The notes: generated by a model from the sequence alone, not told the origin. A DNA stretch of 64,000 bases from Acidovorax sp. (GCF_027492855.1 NZ_JAPUDY010000066.1:1-64000), one strand, 5' to 3'; numbered from the stretch's first letter, positions 39,522-48,443 are shown. Numbers and translations: made by a program.

Positions 39522-40238
39522 TTAGACCCCGAGGTACTGCTCCAGCAGTTCGGGTTGGGTATGCAGTGCGTCCGAGCTGCCCTCGAACACCACCTGGCCT
39601 TTGACCAGGATGATGTTGCGGTCGGTGATCTGCGTGACGTGTTTCCAGTTCTTGTCCACGATCACGCTGCTGATGCCGCTGTCCTTGATGAGGCTGCAGA
39701 TGCGCCAGATCTCGCGGGCGATCAGCGGGGCCAGGCCTTCGGTGGCTTCGTCGAGGATGAGCACGTCGGGGTTGGTCATGAGCGCGCGGCCGATGGTCAG
39801 CATTTGCTGCTCGCCACCGCTGAGCTGCTGGCCACCATGGCCCAGGCGCTCCTTCAGGCGCGGAAAGGTCTCCAGCACGCGCTCATAGGTCCAGTCGCGC
39901 TGGCCGCTGGTGCCCGCACGGGCGGCCATCTGCAAATTCTCGACCACGCTGAGGTTGCCGAAGATGCCACGGCCCTCGGGCACATAGGCGATGCCCAGCC
40001 GGGCGACTTCGTAAGGCGGCTTGCCCGTCACGTCGCGGCCCGCCACGGCCACGCTGCCCGAGCGCGGCTTGACCAGGCCCATCAGCGACTTGAGCAAGGT
40101 GCTTTTACCCATGCCGTTGCGGCCCATGAGGCCAATGGTTTCGCCCTTGCCCACGGTGAAGTCCACGCCGTGCAGGATGTGGCTGCTGCCGTAGAAGGTG
40201 TGGATGCCCCGGGCATCGATCCAAGGAGCGCTACTCAT
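39522..40238 (-). CDS. livF: LIV-type ABC transporter ATP-binding protein (LivF-like), transporter 1
   Basis: A 238-residue ATPase. Walker A is MGRNGMGKSTLLKSL, the signature is LSGGEQQMLTIGRAL, and Walker B is LILDEATEGLAP (Ala-Thr where Pro-Ser/Thr is usual after DE). The region after D-loop reads VIVDKNWKHV instead of the common VEQN. Its start overlaps the livG stop by one base. It is the last of five genes for a branched-chain-amino-acid-type importer; the ligand may instead be an aromatic or other carboxylate. Confidence 0.92.
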   Translation of the reverse strand: MSSAPWIDARGIHTFYGSSHILHGVDFTVGKGETIGLMGRNGMGKSTLLKSLMGLVKPRSGSVAVAGRDVTGKPPYEVARLGIAYVPEGRGIFGNLSVVENLQMAARAGTSGQRDWTYERVLETFPRLKERLGHGGQQLSGGEQQMLTIGRALMTNPDVLILDEATEGLAPLIAREIWRICSLIKDSGISSVIVDKNWKHVTQITDRNIILVKGQVVFEGSSDALHTQPELLEQYLGV

Positions 40239-41011
40239 CAGTGGTCTTCTCCCAAATAGGCGGCCTGCACGCCCGCATCGGCGCGCACATCGGGTGGCGT
40301 GCCATGGGCGATCACCTCGCCGTTCACCATCACTGTGAGGTGGTCGGCCAGCGCAAACACGGCGTCCATGTCGTGTTCCACCAGCATGATGGCGTGGGCG
40401 GGCTTGAGGCGCTGCAACATATCGACCATGCGCTCGGCCTCGGCCACGCCCATGCCCGCCAGGGGTTCGTCGAGCAGCAGCACCTGCGGCTCGGTGGCCA
40501 GGGTCATCGCAATTTCAAGCTGGCGCTGCTCGCCGTGGCTCATGGCACCGGCAATCGCCGTGCGCCGGTCTTTCAAGCCAGAAAGCTCGATAGCGCTTTC
40601 CAGGCGTTCGGTAGTAGCTCTGTTTTTGATAGTGTTTGCGCGCGTATCCTGCCACCAACGCAGCGGGTTCCAGGGCTGCTGCGCATCGCGCGACTGGGCG
40701 GCCAGGCGCACGTTTTCGTGCACGGTGAGCGGCAGAAAGATGTTGGTCTTCTGGTAGCTGCGCCCCAGGCCCTGGCGCGAGATGCGTTCGGGCGCCCAGC
40801 CGGTCACGTCGGCGCCGCCCAGCAGCACCTGGCCTGCGGTGGGGGGCAGGTCGCCTGAGAGCAGGTTGGTCAGCGTGGACTTGCCTGCGCCGTTGGGGCC
40901 GATCACGGCGTGGATGTGGCCACGCCAAAGGTCCACGGACACGCCGTTGACGGCAGCCAGGCCGCCAAAGCGCTTGGTGAGCTGGCGGGCAGAGAGCAGG
41001 GCGTCAGCCAT
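40238..41011 (-). CDS. livG: LIV-type ABC transporter ATP-binding protein (LivG-like), transporter 1
   Basis: A 257-residue ATPase paired with LivF. Walker A is IGPNGAGKSTLTNLL, the signature is MSHGEQRQLEIAMTLA, Walker B is VLLLDEPLAGMG, and the H loop is LVEHDMDAVF. The ATG at 41011 (MADALLS) is preferred over an upstream one. The segment TRANTIKNRATTERLESAIE is encoded by a stretch resembling the window's palindromic repeat. Its start lies inside the livM 3' end (8 bp overlap). Confidence 0.92.
   Translation of the reverse strand: MADALLSARQLTKRFGGLAAVNGVSVDLWRGHIHAVIGPNGAGKSTLTNLLSGDLPPTAGQVLLGGADVTGWAPERISRQGLGRSYQKTNIFLPLTVHENVRLAAQSRDAQQPWNPLRWWQDTRANTIKNRATTERLESAIELSGLKDRRTAIAGAMSHGEQRQLEIAMTLATEPQVLLLDEPLAGMGVAEAERMVDMLQRLKPAHAIMLVEHDMDAVFALADHLTVMVNGEVIAHGTPPDVRADAGVQAAYLGEDH
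40588..40634. repeat. palindromic repeat-like stretch inside livG
   Basis: The plus strand reads CGATAGCGCTTTCCAGGCGT followed by TCGGTAGTAGCTCTGTTTTTGATAG. TAGCGCTT at one end and AGCT.T...TTT.ATAG at the other align without gaps over about 46 bases with the reverse of the copy at 19346. The middle has diverged. Degenerate in-frame copy, judged by eye. Confidence 0.4.
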
Positions 41012-42005
41012 GGTGTGGGTCCTCCTCGGCCTTGCTGGCACCCTGGCGCTGCGCCAGCATGCCCAGCAGCCCGCGTGGCGCGGCCACGACCACCAACACG
41101 ATGAATCCGCCCATCAGCAACTGCCAGTGTTTGGTGATGTCCTTGAACACATGCAGCAGGTATTCGAAAGCGAAGGCCCCGACGATGGCCCCCGCAAAAT
41201 TACCCATGCCGCCCAGGATGACCATCATGATGGCGTGAGCACTCATGTGAAAACCCATCAGCTCGGGGTTCACATAGCCGGTTTGTGCACCCCACAGGTA
41301 GCCCGCCAGCCCGGCCAGCGCACCCGCCACGGTAAAGGCAGTGAGTTTGTAGCCACGTGTGCCAAAACCCATGGCACGCATGCGGTGTTCGTTGATGCGG
41401 ATGCCCGACAGCGCCCGGCCCAGCGGACTCCAGAGCAGGCGGCGCAGCAGTACATAGACGATGACCACCAGGGCCAGGGTGAAGTAGTAGAAGGTCTTGC
41501 GCCCTTCGAGGTCGAACGGCAGCCAGCCAAAGATGGACGCATCGGGCCGGAAGTTGATGTACAGGCCGTCCGAGCCGCCCAGCACCTTGTTGTCGAAGAA
41601 CAGGTAGAACACCATCTGCGCAAACGCCATCGTGACCATGATGAAGTAGATGCCGTGCGTGCGCACCACAAAAAAGCCGATGACCAGCGCCACCAGCCCT
41701 GCACCGGCCACAGCCAATGGCAGCGACCACCACAGGCTCACTGGCGTATCGGCGGGCGTGAGGAAGGCCAGCGCATAGCCCGCCACGCCGAAGTAGGCGG
41801 CATGGCCCAGCGATACCAGGCCTGTTACGCCCTGCAGCAGGTCTAGGCTCATCGCAAAGATGGCCATGATCATCATGCGCGTGACCATCTGCACGTAGAA
41901 GTCGCTTCCGACGAACGGAAAAGCCAGCAATGCCACCAGGCCCAGAGCCAGGGTGAACTGCGCGCTGCGGGGCAGCACTTCGATATTGGCGCGGGGTGTG
42001 CTCAT
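41004..42005 (-). CDS. livM: LIV-type ABC transporter permease (LivM-like), transporter 1
   Basis: A 333-residue permease with about nine helices (MAIFAMSLDLLQGVTGLVSL, GHAAYFGVAGYALAF, FFVVRTHGIYFIMVTMAFAQ). The coupling loop includes LGRALSGIRINEHRMRAMGF, and GGMGNFAGAIVGAFAFEYL is the conserved C-terminal part. The ATG at 42005 (MSTPRAN) is preferred; the frame opens 12 codons earlier. It is 58 bp after livH. Confidence 0.92.
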   Translation of the reverse strand: MSTPRANIEVLPRSAQFTLALGLVALLAFPFVGSDFYVQMVTRMMIMAIFAMSLDLLQGVTGLVSLGHAAYFGVAGYALAFLTPADTPVSLWWSLPLAVAGAGLVALVIGFFVVRTHGIYFIMVTMAFAQMVFYLFFDNKVLGGSDGLYINFRPDASIFGWLPFDLEGRKTFYYFTLALVVIVYVLLRRLLWSPLGRALSGIRINEHRMRAMGFGTRGYKLTAFTVAGALAGLAGYLWGAQTGYVNPELMGFHMSAHAIMMVILGGMGNFAGAIVGAFAFEYLLHVFKDITKHWQLLMGGFIVLVVVAAPRGLLGMLAQRQGASKAEEDPHHG

Positions 42006-42063
42006 AGGTGGCCGCCGGGCTGCGAAGCGTGTGGGGCGCACGGGGCGACAAGCATGGGGGTCA

Positions 42064-42927
42064 TCATTGTTTGAAGAGGCCTTCTGGTTTCCACAGCAGC
42101 ACGGCTGCCATCAACATATAGACCAGCATTCCGGCCATCGATGGCAGAAGCACCTTGCCGAAGGTGTCGACCAGCCCCACCAGCAGGGCAGCGATGAGTG
42201 CACCACGCACCGAACCGATGCCGCCAATCACCACCACCACAAAACACATGATGAGCACCGAGGAGCCCATGTTGGGGTAGACGCTGGACACCGGTGCGGC
42301 CACCATGCCCGCCACCGCCGCCAGGCCCACGCCCAGTGCAAAAACGATGGCGTGGATGAGCTTGATGTTCACCCCCAGCGACTCGGCCATGTCGCGGTTG
42401 AAGGCCCCCGCGCGGATCTTCATGCCCAGGCGGGTCTTGGAAATCAGCAGGTACAGGGCCACGGCCAATGCGATGCACACGCCCGAGATGAAAAGCCGAT
42501 AGACCGGATAGGAGAGGGTGTCGGTGAGCGGAATGGACCAGTCGAGCACCTTGGGAATGGGCACGCCGTGGACGTCGTCGCCCCACAGGATGGAGCGCAG
42601 TTCTTCAAAGATGTAGATCAGGCCAAAGGTCAGCAGCACCTGGTCGAGGTGGTCGCGGTGGTAGAAATGGCGAAACAGCAGCCACTCCAGCGCCAAACCA
42701 AACAGCACGGAGAGCACAGCGCCACCCAGAATGGCGAGCGTGAGGCTGCCGAAATGCCCCGACAGCGAGTACGCCAGATAGGCCCCCAGCATGTAGAAGC
42801 TGCCGTGTGCCAGGTTCACCACGCCCATGATCCCGAAGATCAGCGTGAGGCCGGCCGCGAGCATGAACAGCAGCAGCCCGTACTGCACGCTGTTGAGCAA
42901 CTGGATCAGGAAGGTGGCGAAGTCCAT
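42064..42927 (-). CDS. livH: LIV-type ABC transporter permease (LivH-like), transporter 1
   Basis: A 287-residue permease. GLTLIFGIMGVVNLAHGSFY, LLTFGLIYIFEELRSILWG, GAFNRDMAESLGVNIKLIH (coupling loop) and VVVIGGIGSVRGALIAALL are family hallmarks. The gene follows the binding-protein gene with a 115 bp gap that contains a CCCGCA/TGCGGG hairpin, which may reduce readthrough so that binding protein is made in excess. Confidence 0.92.
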   Translation of the reverse strand: MDFATFLIQLLNSVQYGLLLFMLAAGLTLIFGIMGVVNLAHGSFYMLGAYLAYSLSGHFGSLTLAILGGAVLSVLFGLALEWLLFRHFYHRDHLDQVLLTFGLIYIFEELRSILWGDDVHGVPIPKVLDWSIPLTDTLSYPVYRLFISGVCIALAVALYLLISKTRLGMKIRAGAFNRDMAESLGVNIKLIHAIVFALGVGLAAVAGMVAAPVSSVYPNMGSSVLIMCFVVVVIGGIGSVRGALIAALLVGLVDTFGKVLLPSMAGMLVYMLMAAVLLWKPEGLFKQ

Positions 42928-43042
42928 GGGGGGCCGTGGGTGGAGTGCAACAGATCAGGCCGCACGGCGCGCAGCCGACAGCAAAGAGCCCCCCGCACGG
43001 AGACCATGCGGGCGGGTCGGGAGGCGCGTGCCGTGTGCGGGA

Positions 43043-44230
43043 TCAGCCCATGCGGCACCCGGCGCCGCTGTCGGCCAGGGCCTTGGCGGCCACGCCGATC
43101 ACCTTGTTCTCCTTGTTTTCGACGCGGCGCAGGTAGATGTCCTGCACCGGGTTGTGGGCCTTGCTCATGGTCCACTTGCCACGCGGGCTGTCGATGGTGG
43201 CGCTCTCCATGGCCTTGATGATGGCGGGCTTGGCGGACAGATCACCCTTGACCGCATTGGCGCCCTGCACCAGCAGCAAGCCGGTGTCGTAGCCCTGCAC
43301 GGCGTACACGTCGGGCTGGCTACGGAAGGCCTTGGCGTATTCCAGCCGGAACTGCTTGTTGCGCGGCGTGTCCAGCGAATCGCTGTAGTGCATGGTCGTG
43401 ATGATGCCGTCGGCGGCAGGGCCAGCGGCCTCTAGCACGCCCTCGGTGAGGAAGCCCGAGCCATACAGCGGGATCTTGTCTTTGAGACCAGCCGCAGCAT
43501 AGTCGCGGATGAACTTGGCCGCGCCGCCACCCGCAAAGAAGCAGGCCACGGCATCGGGCTTGAGGGCCGCGATTTCGGTCAGCAGTGCCTGGAACTCCAC
43601 GTTGGGGAAGGGCAGGCCCAGTTCCTTGACGATAGTGCCGCCTGCCTTGGTATAGCTTTCCTTGAAGCCTTCAAAGGCCTCATCGCCAGCCGCATATTTC
43701 CAGGTGATCCACACGGCCTTCTTGTGGCCCTTTTCGACCATGGCCTTGCCCAGCGCCAGCGTGGGCTGTGAATTGCTGAACGAGGTGCGGAACACGTTGG
43801 GTGCGCACAGTGCGCGCGTGGCGGCATGCACGCCCGCATTGGGGATGAGGTTGAGCACGCCGGTGTCGCGCGCCACCTTCTGAATGCCCATCTGCACGCC
43901 CGAGTGCACGGTGCCGATCAGCACATCCACCTTGTCGCGCTGCACAAGCTTGCTGGCGTTCTCCACGCCCTTGCTGGGTTCGGACTCATCGTCCACCTTG
44001 AACCATTCGATCTCACGCCCGCCCAGTTTGCCGCCTTGCTGGTCGATCGCCAGGCGCACGCCGTTCTCAATGGCCACGCCCAACTGCGCGAAGGTGCCGG
44101 TGTAGGGCAACATGAAACCCACACGCACCTTGCCACTTTGGGCGCGCACGATGGAGGGCAGCAACAGCCCCGTGGATGCGGCGCCCACGAGGGCGGCGCT
44201 GCGGCTGATGACGAGGCGGCGGGTAGTCAT
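43043..44230 (-). CDS. LIV-type ABC transporter substrate-binding protein, transporter 1
   Basis: A 395-residue periplasmic protein of the Peripla_BP_6 (LivK-like) family. The N-terminus, MTTRRLVISRSAALVGAAST, has paired Arg and a hydrophobic stretch ending VRAQS, so it may use Tat rather than Sec. VRVGFMLPYTGTFAQLGVAI and VDVLIGTVHSGVQMGIQ form the first lobe. AAAGGAGACAAGCC precedes the start. It heads the five-gene importer. The ligand could be a branched amino acid, amide or aromatic acid; the sequence does not decide. Confidence 0.92.
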   Translation of the reverse strand: MTTRRLVISRSAALVGAASTGLLLPSIVRAQSGKVRVGFMLPYTGTFAQLGVAIENGVRLAIDQQGGKLGGREIEWFKVDDESEPSKGVENASKLVQRDKVDVLIGTVHSGVQMGIQKVARDTGVLNLIPNAGVHAATRALCAPNVFRTSFSNSQPTLALGKAMVEKGHKKAVWITWKYAAGDEAFEGFKESYTKAGGTIVKELGLPFPNVEFQALLTEIAALKPDAVACFFAGGGAAKFIRDYAAAGLKDKIPLYGSGFLTEGVLEAAGPAADGIITTMHYSDSLDTPRNKQFRLEYAKAFRSQPDVYAVQGYDTGLLLVQGANAVKGDLSAKPAIIKAMESATIDSPRGKWTMSKAHNPVQDIYLRRVENKENKVIGVAAKALADSGAGCRMG

Positions 44231-44727
44231 ATGGCTTGTCTCCTTTGTTTAGGCTTAAAGTAATTTACCCCAAGCATTCTGTGGTGAATACTTATGGGAT
44301 ACCCGTACCGTCGGGTGAGGGGCAGCATCAAGATGTGCGTGGGGCGGGATTTTTCCTGAAATCAGCCCCGGTCGGACATGCGCAACCGCCTGGCCGATCG
44401 CCTGTGCATTGGGTGGCATGAGTGTCTCGATACAAGGCATCTTCAATATGAATTAAATTGCATCATTCAATTTTTCATGCAGTATAGATCATCAATTTTG
44501 AGCTGTGCGAACTTGTTTGATCTCTTGGTGTCAGTAGTTTCGAGCATAGGAAACCCCATCAAACCGCACGAGCCATTCCCCATGGCTGCGTGGATTCGTG
44601 GGGGAATCTGGGTGCGCTAGCCCACAAAATGACCATCTCGGCGACACTGCATGCCTGCGCTGCGTGTTGCCGAGGCCCGGCCCCTGGTGATTTTTGGTGG
44701 CTGCGCCGCAGTGCTTCTGTTTTGTCC
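44231..44727. other. intergenic region with an AT-rich segment
   Basis: Nearly 500 bp between divergent genes. 44440-44560 is markedly AT-rich compared with the surroundings (AATATGAATTAAATTGCATC, AATTTTTCATGCAGTATAG), which could be a promoter/UP-element area or a foreign remnant. No RNA gene or supported CDS is seen; the frame that precedes the HPP gene start does not look coding. Confidence 0.5.
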
Positions 44728-45930
44728 ATGTCTCTTTCCTCACCCCCAACCCCGCCTTCTTCTTCTGCAGCGTTGCCGGTGCGTGTGCGCCTGGTCCGGT
44801 GGTTGCGCCACTTCTGGCCCGCCCCCTTGGGCATTGATGGGCGTGAAAGGCTGCGTTTCATAGTGGGTGCGGTGATTGGGGTGCTGCTGACGGCATTGCT
44901 TAGCCGCTGGTGGGCGGGCAGCAGCGGCTCGGGCCCCTGGATGGTGGCTTCGCTGGGGGCCAGCGCTGTGCTGGTGTTCGGCATGCCGTCGAGTCCGTTG
45001 GCCCAGCCTTGGCCTCTGTTGGGTGGCAGCACCCTGTCTGCCTTGGTGGGGGCGGTTTGTGTTGCACTGATCCCTGATCAGGCGCTAGCGGGGGCTGTGG
45101 CCGTGGGACTGGCGATCGCGCTCATGGTGCCGCTACGCTGCCTGCACCCGCCGGGCGGAGCGATGGCGCTGTATGTGGTGCTGACGGCGGGCGACGGGTG
45201 GCATCTGGCCGTGTTTCCCGTTTTGTTCAATGTGCTCGTGCTTCTGGTGGCAGCGGTGATTTACAACGGGCTGACCGGGCGCCGCTATCCCCATCCGCAG
45301 CGCGTAGTGGCCCGCACCGATGTGGCCCAGGGGGCGTTTACCGCGTCGGACGTGGATGCTGCGCTTGCGCACTACAACCAGGTGCTGGACGTGAGCCGGG
45401 CCGATCTGGAAGGGCTGTTGCATCTGGCGGGGCGTGCGGCGTTCCAGCGGACGCTGGGCGAGTTGCGCTGCTCAGACATCATGTCCAAGCCGCCCCTGGC
45501 TGTGGAGGCGGGCGTTTCGCTCAAGGATGCCTGGGCCCTCATGCGCGCCGAGCAGATCAAGGCGCTGCCTGTGGTGGATGCGCAGCACCTGGTGACCGGT
45601 ATCGTGACGGTGGCCGACTTCATGCGGCTGGCCAACCTGGATACGCACGAGGGGCTAGGGCAGCGCTTGCGCGCGCTGGTCATGGGGCGCGGCGGTCAGC
45701 CCCAGAGCGTGGGTGAAATCATGTCGCACCCGGTGCAAGTGGCGCGCGTGGCGCAGCACGCCATGGATCTCGTGCCCTTGTTCTCTCAGGGCGGGCACCA
45801 CCATATTCCCATCGTGGACGGCGATGAGCGCCTGGTGGGGGTGATCACCCAGACCGATCTGGTACGGACTCTGGCGATGGCCGTTCAGGGGCGTGAAGGC
45901 TCGCCAGCGGACGCCAAAGCGAGCCCATAG
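44728..45930 (+). CDS. HPP-family membrane protein with CBS domain pair
   Basis: A 400-residue inner-membrane protein. After a Pro/Ser-rich start, four to six helices form the HPP domain (VGAVIGVLLTALLSRWW, PWMVASLGASAVLVFGMPSS, LRCLHPPGGAMALYVVL, which holds the HPP motif). Residues from about 250 hold a CBS pair: LRCSDIMSKPPLAVEAG, IKALPVVDAQHLVTGIVTVA, VGEIMSHPVQ and HHIPIVDGDERLVGVITQTD. HPP proteins have been linked to nitrite transport; CBS pairs often sense adenine nucleotides. The ATG at 44728 (MSLSSPP) is preferred over a start 46 codons upstream. Confidence 0.88.
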   Translation: MSLSSPPTPPSSSAALPVRVRLVRWLRHFWPAPLGIDGRERLRFIVGAVIGVLLTALLSRWWAGSSGSGPWMVASLGASAVLVFGMPSSPLAQPWPLLGGSTLSALVGAVCVALIPDQALAGAVAVGLAIALMVPLRCLHPPGGAMALYVVLTAGDGWHLAVFPVLFNVLVLLVAAVIYNGLTGRRYPHPQRVVARTDVAQGAFTASDVDAALAHYNQVLDVSRADLEGLLHLAGRAAFQRTLGELRCSDIMSKPPLAVEAGVSLKDAWALMRAEQIKALPVVDAQHLVTGIVTVADFMRLANLDTHEGLGQRLRALVMGRGGQPQSVGEIMSHPVQVARVAQHAMDLVPLFSQGGHHHIPIVDGDERLVGVITQTDLVRTLAMAVQGREGSPADAKASP

Positions 45931-45957
45931 GCAAAACCTAGCACATCGCGGTACAAT
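45928..45957 (+). promoter_or_regulatory. candidate promoter of infA
   Basis: TAGGCA (45928-45933) and TACAAT (45952-45957), 18 bp apart, begin at the HPP gene stop codon. If used, they give infA a leader of roughly 200 nt, unusually long for a short housekeeping gene. Confidence 0.4.
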
Positions 45958-46161
45958 CGACAGGCTATGCACAGCGCCTAAGCCTGTCCATTGAAGCCGT
46001 CTCCCACGGCCCTCTGCCTGATCTGCGCCCAGGGTGCAGCGACTCCCACCGCCCGCAATGCACCGTGTGTCGAGCACCGACCACGTTGTATCCGCCGTGG
46101 TGGAAGCCTCCCAGCGTTCAGGCGCCGATCACAGAATATTTGTTTTGAAGAGATAAAGAAC

Positions 46162-46410
46162 ATGGCCAAAGAAGAACTCATCGAAATGCAAGGCTCCGTC
46201 ACGGAAGTCTTGCCCGACTCGCGCTTTCGCGTAACGCTGGACAACGGCCATCAACTGATCGCCTACACCGGCGGCAAGATGCGCAAGCACCACATCCGCA
46301 TTTTGGCGGGTGACAAGGTGTCGCTGGAGATGTCTCCGTACGACCTGTCCAAGGGCCGCATCACGTTCCGCCACCTGGCCGGCCGCGGCCCTGGCCCGAG
46401 CAGCCGCTAA
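46162..46410 (+). CDS. infA: translation initiation factor IF-1 (solitary copy)
   Basis: An 82-residue S1/OB-fold protein that occupies the 30S A site during initiation. It starts [20 protein letters not shown], with [31 protein letters not shown] and [14 protein letters not shown] following. The tail [11 protein letters not shown] is longer than in E. coli IF-1 (72 residues). It is not in a ribosomal protein operon; betaproteobacteria often carry two infA copies and this looks like the stand-alone one. AGATAAAGAAC precedes the ATG. Confidence 0.94.
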   Translation: MAKEELIEMQGSVTEVLPDSRFRVTLDNGHQLIAYTGGKMRKHHIRILAGDKVSLEMSPYDLSKGRITFRHLAGRGPGPSSR

Positions 46411-46510
46411 GCCCATCAATTGGTCTGCCTTCTGCAGCTTTTCAAAAAAAATGCAAAAAGCAGGTATCGAGCCAAAAATCATGAAATCTGCGGGTTAGAA
46501 TACGAGCTGT

Positions 46511-46587
46511 CGGAGCGTAGCGCAGCCTGGTAGCGCATCTGCTTTGGGAGCAGAGGGTCGCGAGTTCGAATCCCGCCGCTCCGACCA
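46511..46587 (+). tRNA. tRNA-Pro (anticodon UGG)
   Basis: CGGAGCG at the 5' end pairs with CGCTCCG before an encoded ACCA. The D-arm is GCGCAGCCTGGTAGCGC, the anticodon stem is TCTGC/GCAGA with loop TTTGGGA (anticodon TGG at 46545-46547), and the T-arm is GCGAGTTCGAATCCCGC. It decodes CCA/CCN Pro codons. A strong terminator follows. Confidence 0.96.
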
Positions 46588-46594
46588 ATGTTTG

Positions 46595-46628
46595 AAGGCC
46601 TTGCAGCACATGCTGCAAGGCCTTTTTT
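46595..46628. terminator. terminator after tRNA-Pro
   Basis: AAGGCCTTGCAGCA, CA, TGCTGCAAGGCCTT: a perfect 14 bp stem followed by TTTT, starting 8 bases after the tRNA end. Confidence 0.9.
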
Positions 46629-46751
46629 CTTGCCCGCGTTTTTGAGGCTTGCAGTAGTGTCTGTGCGCACGTGCATGCAAACGTTCGTACCATCTGGCGG
46701 TCGTACGCTTCAGGGCCACATGTGCCCACATCCCGATTGGCTGATCACGCA

Positions 46752-47564
46752 ATGAAACGCTCTTCGTCCGCTGCTGCTCTGTCTGCTTCTCCCTCCTTGT
46801 CGCCTTCGGCTGAAGCCATGCCCAAGCGTTATGACGCAGTGGACGCATTGCGCGGGTTGGCCATGGTGTGGATGACGGTCTTCCATTTTTGCTTTGACCT
46901 GAGCCACTTCGGCTTTTGGCCACAGAACTTCCGCATGGATCCGTTCTGGACCACGCAACGCACCTTGATCGTGAGTCTCTTTCTGTTTTGCGCAGGGCTG
47001 GGCCAAGCCATTGCGTGGCACCAGGGGCAGGGATGGCTGCGCTTTGGGCGCCGTTGGGGGCAGATCGTGGGCTGCGCTTTGTTGGTGACGGCAAGCTCCT
47101 ATGTCATGTTTCCGCAAAGCTTCATCTACTTCGGGGTGCTGCACGGAATGGCCGTGATGCTGTTGATTGCGCGGTGCACCGCCCATTGGGGCCGGTGGCT
47201 GTGGCTGGCTGGGTTGGTGGCCGTGGCGCTGCCGCCGCTGGCGCAGCATGTCCTGAGCGGCATGTGGGCCGAGGCTGCGCCGTGGCTCAATGGCCGGGCG
47301 CTCAACTGGCTGGGTCTGGTCTCGCGCAAGCCTTTCACCGAGGACTATGTGCCGATTTTTCCGTGGCTGGGCGTGCTGTGGTGGGGGCTGGCCGCGGGCC
47401 AGTGGATGCTGGCGCACCGGTCGAACTGGTTGCAGCGCTCACTGCCTGGCGGCCTGCGCCCGTTGGCGGCCCTGGGGCGCTGGAGCCTGAGTTACTACAT
47501 GCTCCATCAGCCGGTGATGATGGGCTTGTTGATGGCGGTGGCATGGGGCCTGGGGCACGGCTGA
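46752..47564 (+). CDS. DUF1624 (heparan-alpha-glucosaminide acetyltransferase-like) membrane protein
   Basis: A 270-residue inner-membrane protein with about seven helices. YDAVDALRGLAMVWMTVFHF with the following FDLSHF is the DUF1624/HGSNAT-like start, and APWLNGRALNWLGLVSRKPF, EDYVPIFPWLGVLWWGLAAG and LGRWSLSYYMLHQPVMMGLL are conserved. Family members may move acetyl or other acyl groups across the membrane; the role here is unknown. The ATG at 46752 lacks a ribosome-binding site and an in-frame ATG at 46818 (MPKRYDAV) is a good alternative. Confidence 0.83.
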   Translation: MKRSSSAAALSASPSLSPSAEAMPKRYDAVDALRGLAMVWMTVFHFCFDLSHFGFWPQNFRMDPFWTTQRTLIVSLFLFCAGLGQAIAWHQGQGWLRFGRRWGQIVGCALLVTASSYVMFPQSFIYFGVLHGMAVMLLIARCTAHWGRWLWLAGLVAVALPPLAQHVLSGMWAEAAPWLNGRALNWLGLVSRKPFTEDYVPIFPWLGVLWWGLAAGQWMLAHRSNWLQRSLPGGLRPLAALGRWSLSYYMLHQPVMMGLLMAVAWGLGHG

Positions 47565-47594
47565 TGCAGCCAACGGATGCGCTGATGCGCCCAT

Positions 47595-47623
47595 AAAAAA
47601 ACGCGACCGAGGTCGCGTTTTTT
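47595..47623. terminator. bidirectional terminator between convergent genes
   Basis: AAAAAAACGCGACC, GA, GGTCGCGTTTTTT: an 8 bp GC-rich stem flanked by A and T runs. It lies between the DUF1624-like gene (plus) and the isomerase gene (minus) and can serve both. Confidence 0.9.
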
Positions 47624-47657
47624 GTCGGCATCCCTAGCGGGATTCGGTTGGTTCCGA

Positions 47658-48443
47658 TTACTCGACCTTGGCCTTGGCGCGCAGGTCTTCCTGGAACTTG
47701 GCCAGTTTTTGCTGTTGCAGTTGCTGGGCGACCTGGGGCTTGACTTCTTCCAGCTTGGGCAGTTCGGCCTGGCGCACATCGTCCAGGCGAATCACGTGCC
47801 AGCCAAATTGGCTCTTCACGGGGGTCTCGGTCATCTTGCCCTTTTCGAGCTTGACGAGGGCTTCGGTGAATTCGCTCACGTAGCTGGCGGGGTTGGCCCA
47901 GTCCAGGTCGCCACCCTTGGCGCCGGAGCCTGTGTCCTTGGACTGCTTCTTGGCGATGTCTGCGAACTTGGCGCCCTTCTTGATGGACGCAATGATGGCT
48001 TTGGCGTCGGCTTCCTTTTCCACCAGGATGTGGGCAGCCTTGTATTCCTTGCCGCTGTTGGCGGCCACGAACTTGTCGTATTCGGCCTGAATTTCGGCGT
48101 CCGTCACCGGGTTAGCTTTTTGGAAGTCGGCGAACAGTTCGCGGATCAAAATGGTCTGGCGGGCCAGTTCCATTTGGGTTTTGTAGTCTGCCGAGGCTTC
48201 CAGGCCGCGCTTTTGCGCTTCCTGCATGAAGACTTCACGGGCAATGACTTCTTCCTTGATCTGGCCTTCGATGTCGGGCGTCACAGGGCGGCCCGAGCGT
48301 TCCACCTGTTGCTTGAGCGCTTCGACGCGTTCCTTCGGAACGGCCTTGCCGTTGACGATGGCCACGTTCTGGGCGGAAACCGGCAGGGCCAACGTGCCCA
48401 GCACGGCAGCGGCGACGAGGCCGGACAGGAGCTGTTTCTTCAT
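47658..48443 (-). CDS. periplasmic parvulin-type peptidyl-prolyl isomerase
   Basis: A 261-residue exported chaperone/isomerase of the PrsA/SurA type. It has a signal peptide ending LPVSAQN, an N-terminal helical chaperone region, and one rotamase domain: YKAAHILVEKEADAKAIIAS, IAKKQSKDTGSGAKGGDLDW, VSEFTEALVKLEKGKMTETP and KSQFGWHVIRLDD. The C-terminus is Gln/Lys-rich helix. It follows a bolA-like gene by 66 bp at the end of the selO-msrB-yciB-bolA block, probably aiding outer membrane or periplasmic protein folding. Confidence 0.92.
   Translation of the reverse strand: MKKQLLSGLVAAAVLGTLALPVSAQNVAIVNGKAVPKERVEALKQQVERSGRPVTPDIEGQIKEEVIAREVFMQEAQKRGLEASADYKTQMELARQTILIRELFADFQKANPVTDAEIQAEYDKFVAANSGKEYKAAHILVEKEADAKAIIASIKKGAKFADIAKKQSKDTGSGAKGGDLDWANPASYVSEFTEALVKLEKGKMTETPVKSQFGWHVIRLDDVRQAELPKLEEVKPQVAQQLQQQKLAKFQEDLRAKAKVE

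Noticed and set aside
46479-46676. Small minus-strand frame reading GGIRTRDPLLPKQMRYQAAL
   Set aside because: This is the well-known false protein produced by translating the complement of a tRNA gene, here tRNA-Pro.
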